From Teredinibacter purpureus (GTDB lineage: Bacteria > Pseudomonadota > Gammaproteobacteria > Pseudomonadales > Cellvibrionaceae): 64,000 nt of DNA. Shown piece after piece: positions 1 to 9,215 of this stretch (its first letter is position 1; every line of letters starts with the position of its first letter). The stretch spans positions 2,001,501-2,065,500 of the forward strand of contig NZ_CP060092.1 in assembly GCF_014217335.1 (NCBI RefSeq), in the 5' to 3' direction. The position numbers were made by a program, and so were the translations under genes. The notes beneath the pieces are model-generated. The model was not told the origin of the DNA, ran no database searches, and saw only the letters and a program-made list of their open reading frames with translations.

Positions 1-30
1 AGCTTCCTAAACGTTTGATAAGAATAATTT

Positions 31-2214
31 ATGAGCTTTCGATATCGAGATAGTGCGCTTTCTACGGATGAAAGAGTACGTGATCTTTTGCCGCGTATGA
101 CGCTAGAAGAAAAAGTCGGTCAAATGATCCAATTGGCGGCACTAGAGGGGGACCACGAAAATTTTCTCCAGCGTTACCATATTGGTTCCTATCTACATGC
201 CGTAGGCGATGATGTTACTCGATTACAGGCGTTAAATGAAAAACGCTCTAGGCTCAATATTCCACTCATTTTTGGTATCGACGCGATTCATGGTCACTGT
301 TTAGAGGATGACACCACGGTTTTTCCGGTGCAGTTAGCGTTGGCCTGTACGTGGAACAAGGATTTACTCACCGAGGTGGGTAAAATAACGGCAAATGAGG
401 CGAGGGCGAGCAACCTTCATTGGACCTTCTCGCCAGTGCTGTGCATCGGGCGTGACCCACGTTGGGGAAGAACCAGTGAAACCTTTGGGGAAGACCCAAC
501 GTTAATTGCGCTCTTGGCTGATGCACTGGCTACTGGCTATCAGACGGCGGAGTACCCGTTAGCGGCTTGTGCGAAACATTACGCCGCCTACGGGGAAACC
601 TCGGGAGGGCGTGATTCATCCGATGCTCATATTTCCGAGCGTGAAATGCGAAACGTGTTTTTGCCGCCCTTTGAGCGTGTTGCAAAAAACGGCTGTAAAA
701 CGTTTATGGCGGGTTATCAGTCCCTTAATGGTATTCCCTGCTCAGCGAATACGTGGTTGATGAATACCGTACTTAGGGAGGAATGGCAATACGAGGGGGT
801 TGTGGTAACAGACTGGAATAATTGCGGGCAAATGTTAACGCTTCAAAAAGCCGCGCGATCAATGGAAGAGGCAGTTGCACTATGCTTAGATGCGAGCAAC
901 GATATATTTATGTCCACGCCAGAGGTTTATGATATTACGCTGGCATTGGTACGAGAAGGACGAGTTTCCGAAGCGCGAATCGACGAAAGTGTTGAGCGTA
1001 TTTTAAGGTTGAAATTTGATTTGGGGTTGTTTGATCAAGCTAAAAACCCGAATCGACAGCAGTTACTCTCCGATACGGCTCGTTGGGAAACGTCTCTCGA
1101 GGCGGCGCAACAATCACTTACCCTAGTTAAAAATTCCGGTGTATTACCTCTCTCGCAAACGCCTAGAAAAATAATGTTGGTGGGTGATAATGCGGATAAC
1201 GTATTAAATCAATTAGGTGATTGGTCGTTCATCCCGGGCATGGCGGCGTATACCGATACAAAAACTCATCGGGCAGATACTGTAACGTTAAAAGCCGCTC
1301 TAGAGGCAGCGAGTGCCGAGCATGAGTGTGAAATACAGTTTTTTGGTGACGATTATTGCGGGCCTTTTTGCGAGAACCCCGTAGCGCAATCATTTATTCA
1401 GCAAGCCGCATCGGCAGATTTAATTATTTTTTGTGCCGGTGATGCACTTAAACAATATGGTGAGTTTCACGATAGAGCAGATCTAGAATTACCGGGCAAT
1501 CAAAATACAATTTTTGACGCGTTGTATCAAACCAAAACGCCCATTGTCAGCGTTATGGTCATGAGTAAGCCTCATTGCATTAATGCCGTCGTCGAAAAAT
1601 CGAGTGCGGTTATTATTGCTTTTAATCCTGGGGCTAAAGGCGGTACAGCGCTTACGCAATGCCTGTTTGGGGAATTAAATCCGTCTGGTCGATTACCGAT
1701 CAGTTTTCCTCGCCACGTTGGGCAATTACCGGTTTATTACAATCAGGCTCCCGGTTGGCATGCTGCTATCTCTCCCCATTACGATGGTATTTCTCGGTAT
1801 ATTGATTTACCTGAATCACCATTGCTGGCATTTGGAGAAGGGCTAAATTACAGCGTTATTCAATACGGTGAGGCGTCTTTATCTTGCGCGCACGTCACGG
1901 CGAAAGCACCTGCAACCTTAACGTTAGAGTTGAGGAATTCTAGCGAGCGCGATGCGGTTGAAATTGTTCAGTTATATTGCAGTTTGTGTATTCCTGGTGT
2001 TACGAGCCCAATCAAAAAGCTTTTGAGTTTTAAGCGGGTATCGATAGCCGCGGGTACAACAAGGATAGTGACGTTCAGTATCGCTCAGGACGATTTTATC
2101 GTATGGGATAAGGATATGAAGCAGACGGTATGTTCTGGCGAGGCGGAGCTGAAAGTTGGGAAAAGTAGTAAAGATTGTGATCTTCAATCTTTACTACTTT
2201 GCGTTGCATGCTAG
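31..2214 (+). CDS. Glycoside hydrolase family 3 beta-glucosidase-like enzyme
   Basis: Probably hydrolyses terminal beta-linked glucose or a related sugar from oligosaccharides. The 727-residue protein shows the GH3 N-terminal barrel with the KHYAAYG substrate loop (about residue 182) and VVVTDWNN, whose Asp at about 261 is the expected nucleophile. The GH3 C-terminal domain follows (GDNADN, then FNPGAKGG) and a fibronectin-III-like tail. No signal peptide is visible, so it is probably cytoplasmic, unlike periplasmic BglX enzymes. ATG at 31 is the first plausible start. The last residues are encoded by a long perfect inverted repeat, so the natural C terminus looks altered. It converges on two secreted esterase genes. 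The exact sugar specificity cannot be read from sequence. Confidence 0.9.
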   Translation: MSFRYRDSALSTDERVRDLLPRMTLEEKVGQMIQLAALEGDHENFLQRYHIGSYLHAVGDDVTRLQALNEKRSRLNIPLIFGIDAIHGHCLEDDTTVFPVQLALACTWNKDLLTEVGKITANEARASNLHWTFSPVLCIGRDPRWGRTSETFGEDPTLIALLADALATGYQTAEYPLAACAKHYAAYGETSGGRDSSDAHISEREMRNVFLPPFERVAKNGCKTFMAGYQSLNGIPCSANTWLMNTVLREEWQYEGVVVTDWNNCGQMLTLQKAARSMEEAVALCLDASNDIFMSTPEVYDITLALVREGRVSEARIDESVERILRLKFDLGLFDQAKNPNRQQLLSDTARWETSLEAAQQSLTLVKNSGVLPLSQTPRKIMLVGDNADNVLNQLGDWSFIPGMAAYTDTKTHRADTVTLKAALEAASAEHECEIQFFGDDYCGPFCENPVAQSFIQQAASADLIIFCAGDALKQYGEFHDRADLELPGNQNTIFDALYQTKTPIVSVMVMSKPHCINAVVEKSSAVIIAFNPGAKGGTALTQCLFGELNPSGRLPISFPRHVGQLPVYYNQAPGWHAAISPHYDGISRYIDLPESPLLAFGEGLNYSVIQYGEASLSCAHVTAKAPATLTLELRNSSERDAVEIVQLYCSLCIPGVTSPIKKLLSFKRVSIAAGTTRIVTFSIAQDDFIVWDKDMKQTVCSGEAELKVGKSSKDCDLQSLLLCVAC
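2162..2200 (+). terminator. 16-bp perfect hairpin inside the 3' end of the GH3 gene
   Basis: Bases 2162-2177 are exactly complementary to 2185-2200, leaving a 7-base loop. The right arm ends in TTT followed by GCG, so it is only a weak match to an intrinsic terminator. The hairpin lies within the coding sequence, whose stop codon is 14 bases downstream. It could act as a terminator or a 3'-end mRNA stabiliser. Confidence 0.5.
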
Positions 2215-2237
2215 CGGTTAACGCGTGTTAGCAGCGG

Positions 2238-3362
2238 TTACCATTTTAACGTCTTTTGGATGTAAGCTACTAATTCTTGGCTCATTTTGGCGTGTTGTGG
2301 CCCCGTTGGGTGAGCATCACATTCGTCACCAGGAAAGTGGCTAGCGTCGAAAACATGTACTCTCTCGTTGTCAGCGAGCTGTTTCGTTTGGTGAAGATAA
2401 CGGCGTAACACGGTGCGTTGTGGTCGGGCTTCTTCTCCGTCACTTACAATAGCGCCATCGGTTAAAACAATCTCGGCTTTCGGGTGGTCAGCGAGCAGCT
2501 TTTTAACGAAGGTGACATATGCTGGAACGAATGCGTCTGCGGTAGGTAAAGGCCCAATGCCCAAACTGAAGTCATTTGTGCCGAGCGATACCACAATTAA
2601 GTCTGCAGGATATGCGGCGTGTTTCCACTGTGTCCCGTTATCTTGTGCGATGGTTAGTTCGTAAAAATCGGGCCCATTAATTTCATTGGTATTGCCATTC
2701 CAGCTGCGAATGAGCCCGCGACCGCCATAGCATACTAATTGCACCTGAGCGTTCAGAGCTTCGCCTGTCAGCCATCCATAAGATCGATGTGCATTCCACC
2801 AGCTAGTGTCTTTCTCACAAGCTTGGGCGCCGTCTCTATTGGCGCCTTCTCCACAGGTTACCGAGTCGCCAATAACCAGTATCTTTCGTTCGGGAAGCGC
2901 AGGGGCTGGAAGAATATCACCTTCAGATAAAATGAATTGATTTAGTGTGATGGTGCCATGCCATGTTTCCGAATGGTGAAGTAACTCTACAACTCTAGAT
3001 TCATTCGTATCTTGTGCGAACAGAGATAAAGTAGAAGCATTTTTAAGTAATTTTAGTTTCTTTATCTCGCCGCCATCAATACGCACGGCTATATAGCTAT
3101 CGCTGCCTGTGCTCTTGATATTAACACCAAGGTGCTTTGCATTGGTTGTAAGGCGGAATCCAACGCCGGGATAGCCAAAAGACGCACTTCCATCTTTATT
3201 GAATTGCATTCGACCGATCGGTTGAAGCCGGTCGTCATTTGCAGGAATTACGGTTGTTTTCATACTAATGTGATTGTCCGCATTGCAGTTTAAACTGGTG
3301 AGCATACACAGGGCTATTATCCAAGTTGTTGCCACCACTGTTGTCCAATTAGATGTGTTCAT
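2238..3362 (-). CDS. Secreted CE2-type SGNH acetyl (xylan) esterase
   Basis: Likely removes acetyl groups from plant or algal polysaccharides or their oligosaccharides outside the cytoplasm. The 374-residue product begins with a hydrophobic signal peptide (about residues 8-28). A beta-sandwich N-terminal region (about 40-150) then precedes an SGNH hydrolase domain, as in family CE2 enzymes. The nucleophile motif is VIGDSVTCGEG with Ser about 167. Block III is SLGTNDFS, and the C-terminal DAHPTGPQH carries the expected catalytic His. Another SGNH esterase follows 23 bases downstream of its start on the genome map, on the same strand, so the two are probably co-transcribed. Acetyl-xylan versus other acetylated substrates is not resolved. 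Confidence 0.85.
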   Translation of the reverse strand: MNTSNWTTVVATTWIIALCMLTSLNCNADNHISMKTTVIPANDDRLQPIGRMQFNKDGSASFGYPGVGFRLTTNAKHLGVNIKSTGSDSYIAVRIDGGEIKKLKLLKNASTLSLFAQDTNESRVVELLHHSETWHGTITLNQFILSEGDILPAPALPERKILVIGDSVTCGEGANRDGAQACEKDTSWWNAHRSYGWLTGEALNAQVQLVCYGGRGLIRSWNGNTNEINGPDFYELTIAQDNGTQWKHAAYPADLIVVSLGTNDFSLGIGPLPTADAFVPAYVTFVKKLLADHPKAEIVLTDGAIVSDGEEARPQRTVLRRYLHQTKQLADNERVHVFDASHFPGDECDAHPTGPQHAKMSQELVAYIQKTLKW

Positions 3363-3385
3363 AGTCGATTTCTAACCTTCGGCCG

Positions 3386-4180
3386 TTAGGGGTTGCGAGT
3401 TGTAGGCTGCATGAATGAATCTACGATAGGGCCCAGTTTGGTCGCGAGAAGCGCATAACCGTCATTGCTGGGATGGAGGTAATCGGACATCAAAGATTGT
3501 GGAATGTTACCCCGTTCATTAATAAACAGCGATCCAAAGTCATAGTAAAAAATAGTTTGGTTATCGTTTAGCTGCGCAATAAGTTGATTGGTCTTCGCCA
3601 CTTTAACTCGGCTCTCGCTTGTTGCGAGATGGTCAAATGGATACACCCCAATGAGTAATATTTTAGTGCTAGGGAAGGCGGTTTTAAGCTCGTTAATAAT
3701 ACCGGTTACCCCTTCGGCTACCTGCGAAGGTGTATGGTGACTGTGCCCGAAATTATTGGTACCTATCAGTAATACCGTGAGTTTGGGGTTGAGGTTACCT
3801 GATTCTCCATTGCGCAAACGCCATAAAACGTGTTGTGTTTGGTCGCCGCCAATCCCAAAGTTAGCGGTCTTATATTGTCCAAAAGTCGCGTCGAAGATTT
3901 GTTGATTCTCTCCCCAAGTCCACCCTTCTGTTATTGAGTCGCCTATAAAGAGTATGTCGGCATCCCCTTTCTCTGCTTGAGTGACATTGACGTCATGTTT
4001 TTGATGCCAGGTTGAAATGGACATCCATTCGAACTCGACCGTTCTTGGCGCGGCTGCAGTACTTGACACGGCTGCAGTACTTGACACGGGTTGGTGTGCG
4101 CAGCCTGAAAAAAGGGCAATGATCAAGATGTAGAGGGGTCCGAGCGCCATCAGTTGATTCGCGCGAGCAGTAAAGTACAT
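3386..4180 (-). CDS. GDSL/SGNH-family esterase, probable lipoprotein
   Basis: A 264-residue SGNH hydrolase resembling the platelet-activating-factor acetylhydrolase IB group. The N terminus has a hydrophobic stretch ending in LFSGC, with Cys27 a candidate lipidation site. The catalytic blocks are LFIGDSITEGW (Ser about 82), GIGGDQT, LLIGTNNFG and SDYLHPSNDGY near the C terminus. It probably deacylates carbohydrate or lipid esters at the cell envelope. It is the upstream gene of a two-esterase unit with the CE2-type gene. The linker after the lipobox contains a perfect 18-base tandem duplication giving SSTAAV/SSTAAA. Substrate is unknown. Confidence 0.8.
   Translation of the reverse strand: MYFTARANQLMALGPLYILIIALFSGCAHQPVSSTAAVSSTAAAPRTVEFEWMSISTWHQKHDVNVTQAEKGDADILFIGDSITEGWTWGENQQIFDATFGQYKTANFGIGGDQTQHVLWRLRNGESGNLNPKLTVLLIGTNNFGHSHHTPSQVAEGVTGIINELKTAFPSTKILLIGVYPFDHLATSESRVKVAKTNQLIAQLNDNQTIFYYDFGSLFINERGNIPQSLMSDYLHPSNDGYALLATKLGPIVDSFMQPTTRNP
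4053..4088. repeat. Perfect 18-bp tandem duplication in the GDSL gene
   Basis: The unit GCTGCAGTACTTGACACG occurs at 4053-4070 and again, without mismatch, at 4071-4088. It is in frame and duplicates six residues in the flexible linker just after the putative lipobox of the GDSL esterase. The identity of the two copies suggests a recent slippage event. Confidence 0.95.
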
Positions 4181-4455
4181 AAGTAGCCTCGAGTTAGGTC
4201 GTTAATCGTTATAAGCTGGGTGTAGACGTCATTTTTTGTGATATTAGTTATAAACTATAGTCAATCACGATAGTAATTAGCGTTTGTTGACTCATTTTGT
4301 GAATAATAACCTCTGTAAACGCTGAGCGCATCATACCGGAATAATACTCCAAGAGATTGATGAGCTATAGTTACTAGATGCACTTGTTTCTAGAGTTTTA
4401 GTTTTATTGTGACTGGTCTGCGGCACTAATATGAACAACGCAAAAGGATACGCTC

Positions 4456-6081
4456 GTGTTAACGCAGCAACAACTTTCAGTGAACGCTGAAGACGCCACG
4501 ATTACGCAATTTCCAACAAAGAGCCGAGCAAGCCTTCAAGCCTTTTTAGTTATTGTTGTGTTTTTATCGATTGCGGCTCCGGCAGTGATAACGGGTGGTT
4601 TTTTGATCTATGAAAACTACCAGCGCACTATTGAGCAAGAAAGTCAGGCCGCGGCTGGAAGTTATGCTGACTTGCTGCAGGCGGGCATGACCATGCCGCT
4701 TTGGAATGTGGCACCGTCGCTAGGTGAACCTTTACTTGATACGGTAAAAATTGATCCTTCGGTGCTAAGAATTGTTGTTCAGGGGGTCGACGGCGAAACG
4801 TTTCTCCAATATGAAAAAGACGAAACCAGTGCTCTAGAAGAAAGCTTAGAAATTGTGCGCAATATTGCGTTTGAGGGCGAGAGACTGGGTTCTGTTTCAC
4901 TCATGTACAGTTTAAAGGCGGCTAGGCAGCGATCGGCTGCCGATTCACAGCTATTGCTTACCATCATTATTTTTCAGTTAATATTCTCGCTTGGCGTATT
5001 AAGTTATTTCCTTCGTCAGCGTGTTGTGCGGCCGTTGACGGCCTTGGAAAAGGCTGCAGGTGGTATTGCCGGCGGCGATCTACGCACCGCTATACCGGTA
5101 TTGCAAAACGATGAATTTGGTCGGCTTTCTAGACAGCTTGAAATCATGCGGGGCTCGTTGGAGCAAGCGTTCACCACCTTGGAAGAACGAGTAAAAGAGC
5201 GTACAGCAGAATTAGTCGATTTGAACAAGGAGCTGAAAGGCACTCTGGATAAACTGCAGCAAGCGCAAGGCAATCTCGTTCAATCTGAAAAACTTGCGGC
5301 GTTAGGGGCTTTAGTCGCGGGTGTAGCGCATGAACTTAATACTCCTCTCGGGAATGGCCTAACGGTGGCGTCGTCCTTGTATGATTCCACCCGGCAGATT
5401 CACCGTCAGTTTAGCGAAGGTATTACACGCACCGAACTTGAGAATTACTTGAGTGATATGGATGAAGGGTCACACCTCGTGGTGGCCAGCTTAGAGAGAG
5501 CTTCTGAGTTGGTCAGTGGCTTTAAGCAAGTGGCGGTCGATCGTACTAGCGCGCAGCGCAGAGAGTTTAAATTGGCGGAAATGCTAGCCGAAACGAAAAT
5601 GACAATGTCGCCGCTTTTTAAGCACACGCCTTATAAAATACGTATTGACGTTCCCGAGATGATTCTAATGAATAGTTATCCTGGCCCGTTGGGGCAAATC
5701 ATCACCAATCTTATGAACAATGCTTTGATTCACGCATTTGATGATCGTGATCATGGTGAAATAGATATAGTGGCTCAACCGAGCCCGATTGGAGGGGAAG
5801 CTGGGGTTCGCCTTACTATTTCCGATGATGGGCACGGTATTCCAGAGGAAAATTTAAGTAAAATATTTGATCCTTTTTTTACAACGAAACTCGGAGAAGG
5901 GGGAAATGGGTTGGGGATGCATATTGTGCACAATATTGTTACTGGTGTGCTGGGCGGCAATATTGACGTCGAATCGCAGTTAGGCAAAGGCACTTGCTTT
6001 ACGATCTCTATCCCTCTTCAAGCGCCGCAATCGAGCATGGCAAAAAGTGATATAGAACAAGGTGATGCATTTCATGGCTAA
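4456..6081 (+). CDS. Membrane sensor histidine kinase with HAMP domain
   Basis: A 541-residue sensor kinase expected to phosphorylate the adjacent DUF3369 regulator. It has a transmembrane segment at about 30-52, a periplasmic sensing region to about 170, a second transmembrane segment at about 172-190, and HAMP with a coiled coil to about 275. The HisKA block is GVAHELNTPLGN, with phospho-acceptor His about 292. An HATPase domain contains the N box (NLMNNALIHAF), the G1 box (DDGHGIP) and GGNGLGMHIV. It starts at GTG 4456, preceded by an AAAAGGA ribosome-binding site. The next gene starts inside its last codons, indicating translational coupling. The periplasmic ligand is unknown. Confidence 0.88.
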   Translation: MLTQQQLSVNAEDATITQFPTKSRASLQAFLVIVVFLSIAAPAVITGGFLIYENYQRTIEQESQAAAGSYADLLQAGMTMPLWNVAPSLGEPLLDTVKIDPSVLRIVVQGVDGETFLQYEKDETSALEESLEIVRNIAFEGERLGSVSLMYSLKAARQRSAADSQLLLTIIIFQLIFSLGVLSYFLRQRVVRPLTALEKAAGGIAGGDLRTAIPVLQNDEFGRLSRQLEIMRGSLEQAFTTLEERVKERTAELVDLNKELKGTLDKLQQAQGNLVQSEKLAALGALVAGVAHELNTPLGNGLTVASSLYDSTRQIHRQFSEGITRTELENYLSDMDEGSHLVVASLERASELVSGFKQVAVDRTSAQRREFKLAEMLAETKMTMSPLFKHTPYKIRIDVPEMILMNSYPGPLGQIITNLMNNALIHAFDDRDHGEIDIVAQPSPIGGEAGVRLTISDDGHGIPEENLSKIFDPFFTTKLGEGGNGLGMHIVHNIVTGVLGGNIDVESQLGKGTCFTISIPLQAPQSSMAKSDIEQGDAFHG

Positions 6082-8297
6082 TGAACCAAGTGAAAAAAAC
6101 GATATGATGGAATTTCTCGACGATAAACCGTCGACGGAACAGGAAGGCCTCATATCAAAACCCAGTGTGTGGCGTATCTTGATCACGGATGATGAGCAAG
6201 ACGTACATACCGCTACAACGTTTGCATTGCGTAATACTCGTATTCTTGGCCGTTTTACACGCGAGTTCTGCGCGCGAAACTATCGACATTTTAAATAAGT
6301 ATCAGGATATTGCGGTTATCATGCTAGATGTCGTAATGGAAACGCCGAATGCGGGTTTAGATTTGGTGGCGATAATAAGAGAGGAATTAAAAGTAACGGA
6401 TTCTCGTATTATTCTTCGAACGGGTCAGCCCAATCAGGCGCCCGAAATTGAAGTGATTCGTGATTATGATATTAATGATTACAAACTTAAATCCGAATTA
6501 ACACAAAGTAAGTTATATGCCGCATTAACTACCGCCGTGCGCTCTTACAAACAAATACGTATGATCGAAGCGGGCAAAAAAGGCCTCGATATGATCGTGC
6601 GCTCGAGTGCCGAGCTGCTCAGCAAAAATGGATTAAATGCGTTCGCCCAAGGTGTGATTATTCACTTGTCAGGTTTGCTAAGTGTGCCACCAGAAGGTCT
6701 GATTTGTGTGCGTCGTAACGATAAACGGCGTGAGGGGCAGCCCGAAATAATTGCTGCAGCGGGACACTACTGTGTCTTGATAGACAAGCCGTTATCGGAT
6801 TTAAACGAGGAGCATGCTCGCCACTTGCTGGAATCAAGTTTAGATTCTCGCTCAAACGTATACGACAAATTTGGTCTTGCACTTTATTTGGGAAGTAGTG
6901 CGCGTGGCGATATGAGCTGTTACGTTTCAAGTGCAACGCAGCTAGATGAAATTGACCAGAGTTTATTGGAGTTGTTTTGTACGAATATTTCCATATGTGC
7001 GGATAATTTAACACTGCTAGAACAACTGAGCAATTATGCGTATATAGATGAACTTGTTGGTTTGCCTAATCGAAACGCATTAATTGAAAAAATTCAAACG
7101 ACGCTAGAGAACGGTTCTCGTGCGGGTTACTTGTTGGCAATAGGGGATATCGATAATTTTGCCGAAATTAATGCTTCACTTGGGCAAAAATATGGTGACA
7201 GGCTCTTACAAGCTGTGGCTAAACGCTTGTTAAAACGTTTTCCTGATCCTTGTGTTGTGGCGAGAGTTGGCGGCGATACTTTTGCTATATTCGGCCCCGA
7301 CACACATCTGAAACCCGAAAATGTATTAGTTCCTTTTTTAACGGAATTCGATATTTCGGGTGAAGAACAAATGATCTCTGTTACAGCGGGTATTGTGCCG
7401 TTAGACGAAGTTGACGGTGCTGCTTCGGAAGCGATTAAAGACGCAAGCATAGTGTTGAAAATGGCCAAAACACATAGCCGTGGAGAAGTCATTCGTTTTA
7501 ACAGTGCCATGATTGAAAATGCAAAAGATCGCTTAGAGTTACTGAAAAATTTACGCACGGCCTTCGATATGGAACGGCTAGTGCTTAATTATCAGCCGAA
7601 ATTATGTTTGGAAACGGGGCGTACGTTGGGCGTTGAAGCATTGTTGCGCTGGCCGGTTGATGACGGCGAATTTGTTCCGCCGGGCCACTTTATTCCGCTG
7701 GCGGAACAGTCCGGTTTAATTGTTAGGCTAGGCGAATGGATTTTGCATACAGCGCTGATGGAGCTACAAGAATTAAAACGAAATGGCTGGGACGATATTC
7801 ATATGAGCGTGAATCTGTCTGTCGCTCAATTACAGCATCCGGCAATGATGAAAACACTAAAACGCGTGTTAATAGAAACAGATGTAGAGCCCGGTATGGT
7901 CGATTTAGAAGTCACTGAGTCGGTCGCGATGAACGACGTAAGTAATAATAGTCAATTGCTAGAAGATATTAAGGCAATGGGTTTTCAACTTTCTCTAGAT
8001 GATTTTGGTACCGGATTTTCATCGTTGAGTTATTTGCAAAAAATGCCCATAGACCGCTTGAAGATAGACCAGTCGTTTGTTCAGTCTTTTGATAAGGGTA
8101 ATAGCGGTGAAATAGTGGAACTTATTGTGCACTTAGGGCGAACCTTGAATAAAAAAGTTATTGCCGAAGGCGTAGAAACTGAAGAACAGGCCGCGTTTTT
8201 GAAGTCGCTCGGTTGTGATGAGGTACAGGGCTTTTTATATGCCCGCCCCATGCCAGCGACAAAGTTACATGCATGGTTGAAAGAGCGAAATCATTAA
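6074..8297 (+). pseudogene. DUF3369 receiver-GGDEF-EAL response regulator, interrupted by a frameshift
   Basis: Encodes a c-di-GMP-type response regulator in two frames. The first frame starts at ATG 6074 (AAGGTG upstream) and reads MANEPSEKND through the receiver start [15 protein letters not shown] to ILGR near 6255. The matching continuation, [19 protein letters not shown] with phospho-acceptor [11 protein letters not shown], is in another frame open from 6189 to 8297. Compared with the DUF3369 family as I know it, about four residues between ILGR and LHASS are missing, which fits a small deletion (for example 11 bases). The cyclase motif is GGDTF instead of GGDEF and is probably inactive. 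EAL motifs ([26 protein letters not shown]) look intact, so a phosphodiesterase could survive if translated from 6189 or another internal start. A sequencing error is the alternative. Confidence 0.75.
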
Positions 8298-8312
8298 TTG
8301 ACGTGTCGAGCC

Positions 8313-9215
8313 TTATGGATAGGGTTCGAGCGTAAAACGTACGGCCTGGCCCGGGCGCCGCTGGGCTAATTGATAGCAATCCGCAGTGTGTACACACCCT
8401 ACTTTTGGGTAACCTCCAATGGTCTGCCGGTCGTTTAGCAATACGATAGGTTGGCCATTGGGCGGAATTTGAACGCTACCAAACGCAATCCCTTCCGATA
8501 AAATACCTTTGTGCCCCCATTCGATTGTTTTCCCTGCCAAGCGGTAGCCCATTCGGTTGCTGTTGGGGTGGACGGTATAGCAAGACTTGAGCAGTTGTTC
8601 TACTGCATGAGTGGTGAATTGATGGAATTGATAGCAGGGGTTTATACGCAGCACTAACTCTTTTGAGTAGTTAGGGGTAGCTCGCCAGCTAACGGTGCGG
8701 TTTAGGCCGTGATTGGGCTTGTTATGGTTGCGATCTGGCGTATACCAAAGGGAATCACCAACGGCTAATGTTCGTGTCGTAAAATCGTATTGGAGTGATT
8801 CGCAGCTCTCAAAAAAAAGCGCTGACTTAAAACCGCCATCGATGGCGAGGTATTGCCGCAACCCGGATGTTGGTATGGCGATATAAAGGGTATCGCCAGC
8901 GGCGACGTGTGTGCTACTCCAAGGAGGGATGAGCTTGTTACCAAGTTTTATCGTACTGATTGCGCCGCAAACAGCGATACGTGTGGCAGCCTTAAATGTA
9001 AGTGAAAATGGCCCAAAAGTGATTTCAATTGCCGCGGCAGTAGCGTGATTATCCAGAAGCCTATTGGCCCAATAATAGGCGTACGCATCGGCCGCACCTC
9101 CGCTACAAAGCCCCATCACCTGCCCTCCGCGCCTGCCTTTATCGGTTAAAAAACTATGCGCGCTAGTTTTGTTGACAACAGCTTCGGCGGCGTTATCTTT
9201 TTGTATAGCGTTCAT
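8313..9215 (-). CDS. pxpC: 5-oxoprolinase subunit PxpC (biotin-dependent carboxyltransferase-like)
   Basis: Third component of the prokaryotic PxpABC 5-oxoprolinase, which hydrolyses 5-oxo-L-proline to glutamate using ATP. The 300-residue protein has the KipA/AHS2 family fold signature: GLCSGGAADAYAYYWANRLL near the N terminus, SNRMGYRL in the middle, and ILSEGIAFGSVQIPPNGQPI with DRQTIGGYPKVG toward the end. Its ATG lies 23 bases inside the end of pxpB, so the two are translationally coupled. It is the last gene of pxpA-pxpB-pxpC, in the usual order. Confidence 0.92.
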   Translation of the reverse strand: MNAIQKDNAAEAVVNKTSAHSFLTDKGRRGGQVMGLCSGGAADAYAYYWANRLLDNHATAAAIEITFGPFSLTFKAATRIAVCGAISTIKLGNKLIPPWSSTHVAAGDTLYIAIPTSGLRQYLAIDGGFKSALFFESCESLQYDFTTRTLAVGDSLWYTPDRNHNKPNHGLNRTVSWRATPNYSKELVLRINPCYQFHQFTTHAVEQLLKSCYTVHPNSNRMGYRLAGKTIEWGHKGILSEGIAFGSVQIPPNGQPIVLLNDRQTIGGYPKVGCVHTADCYQLAQRRPGQAVRFTLEPYP

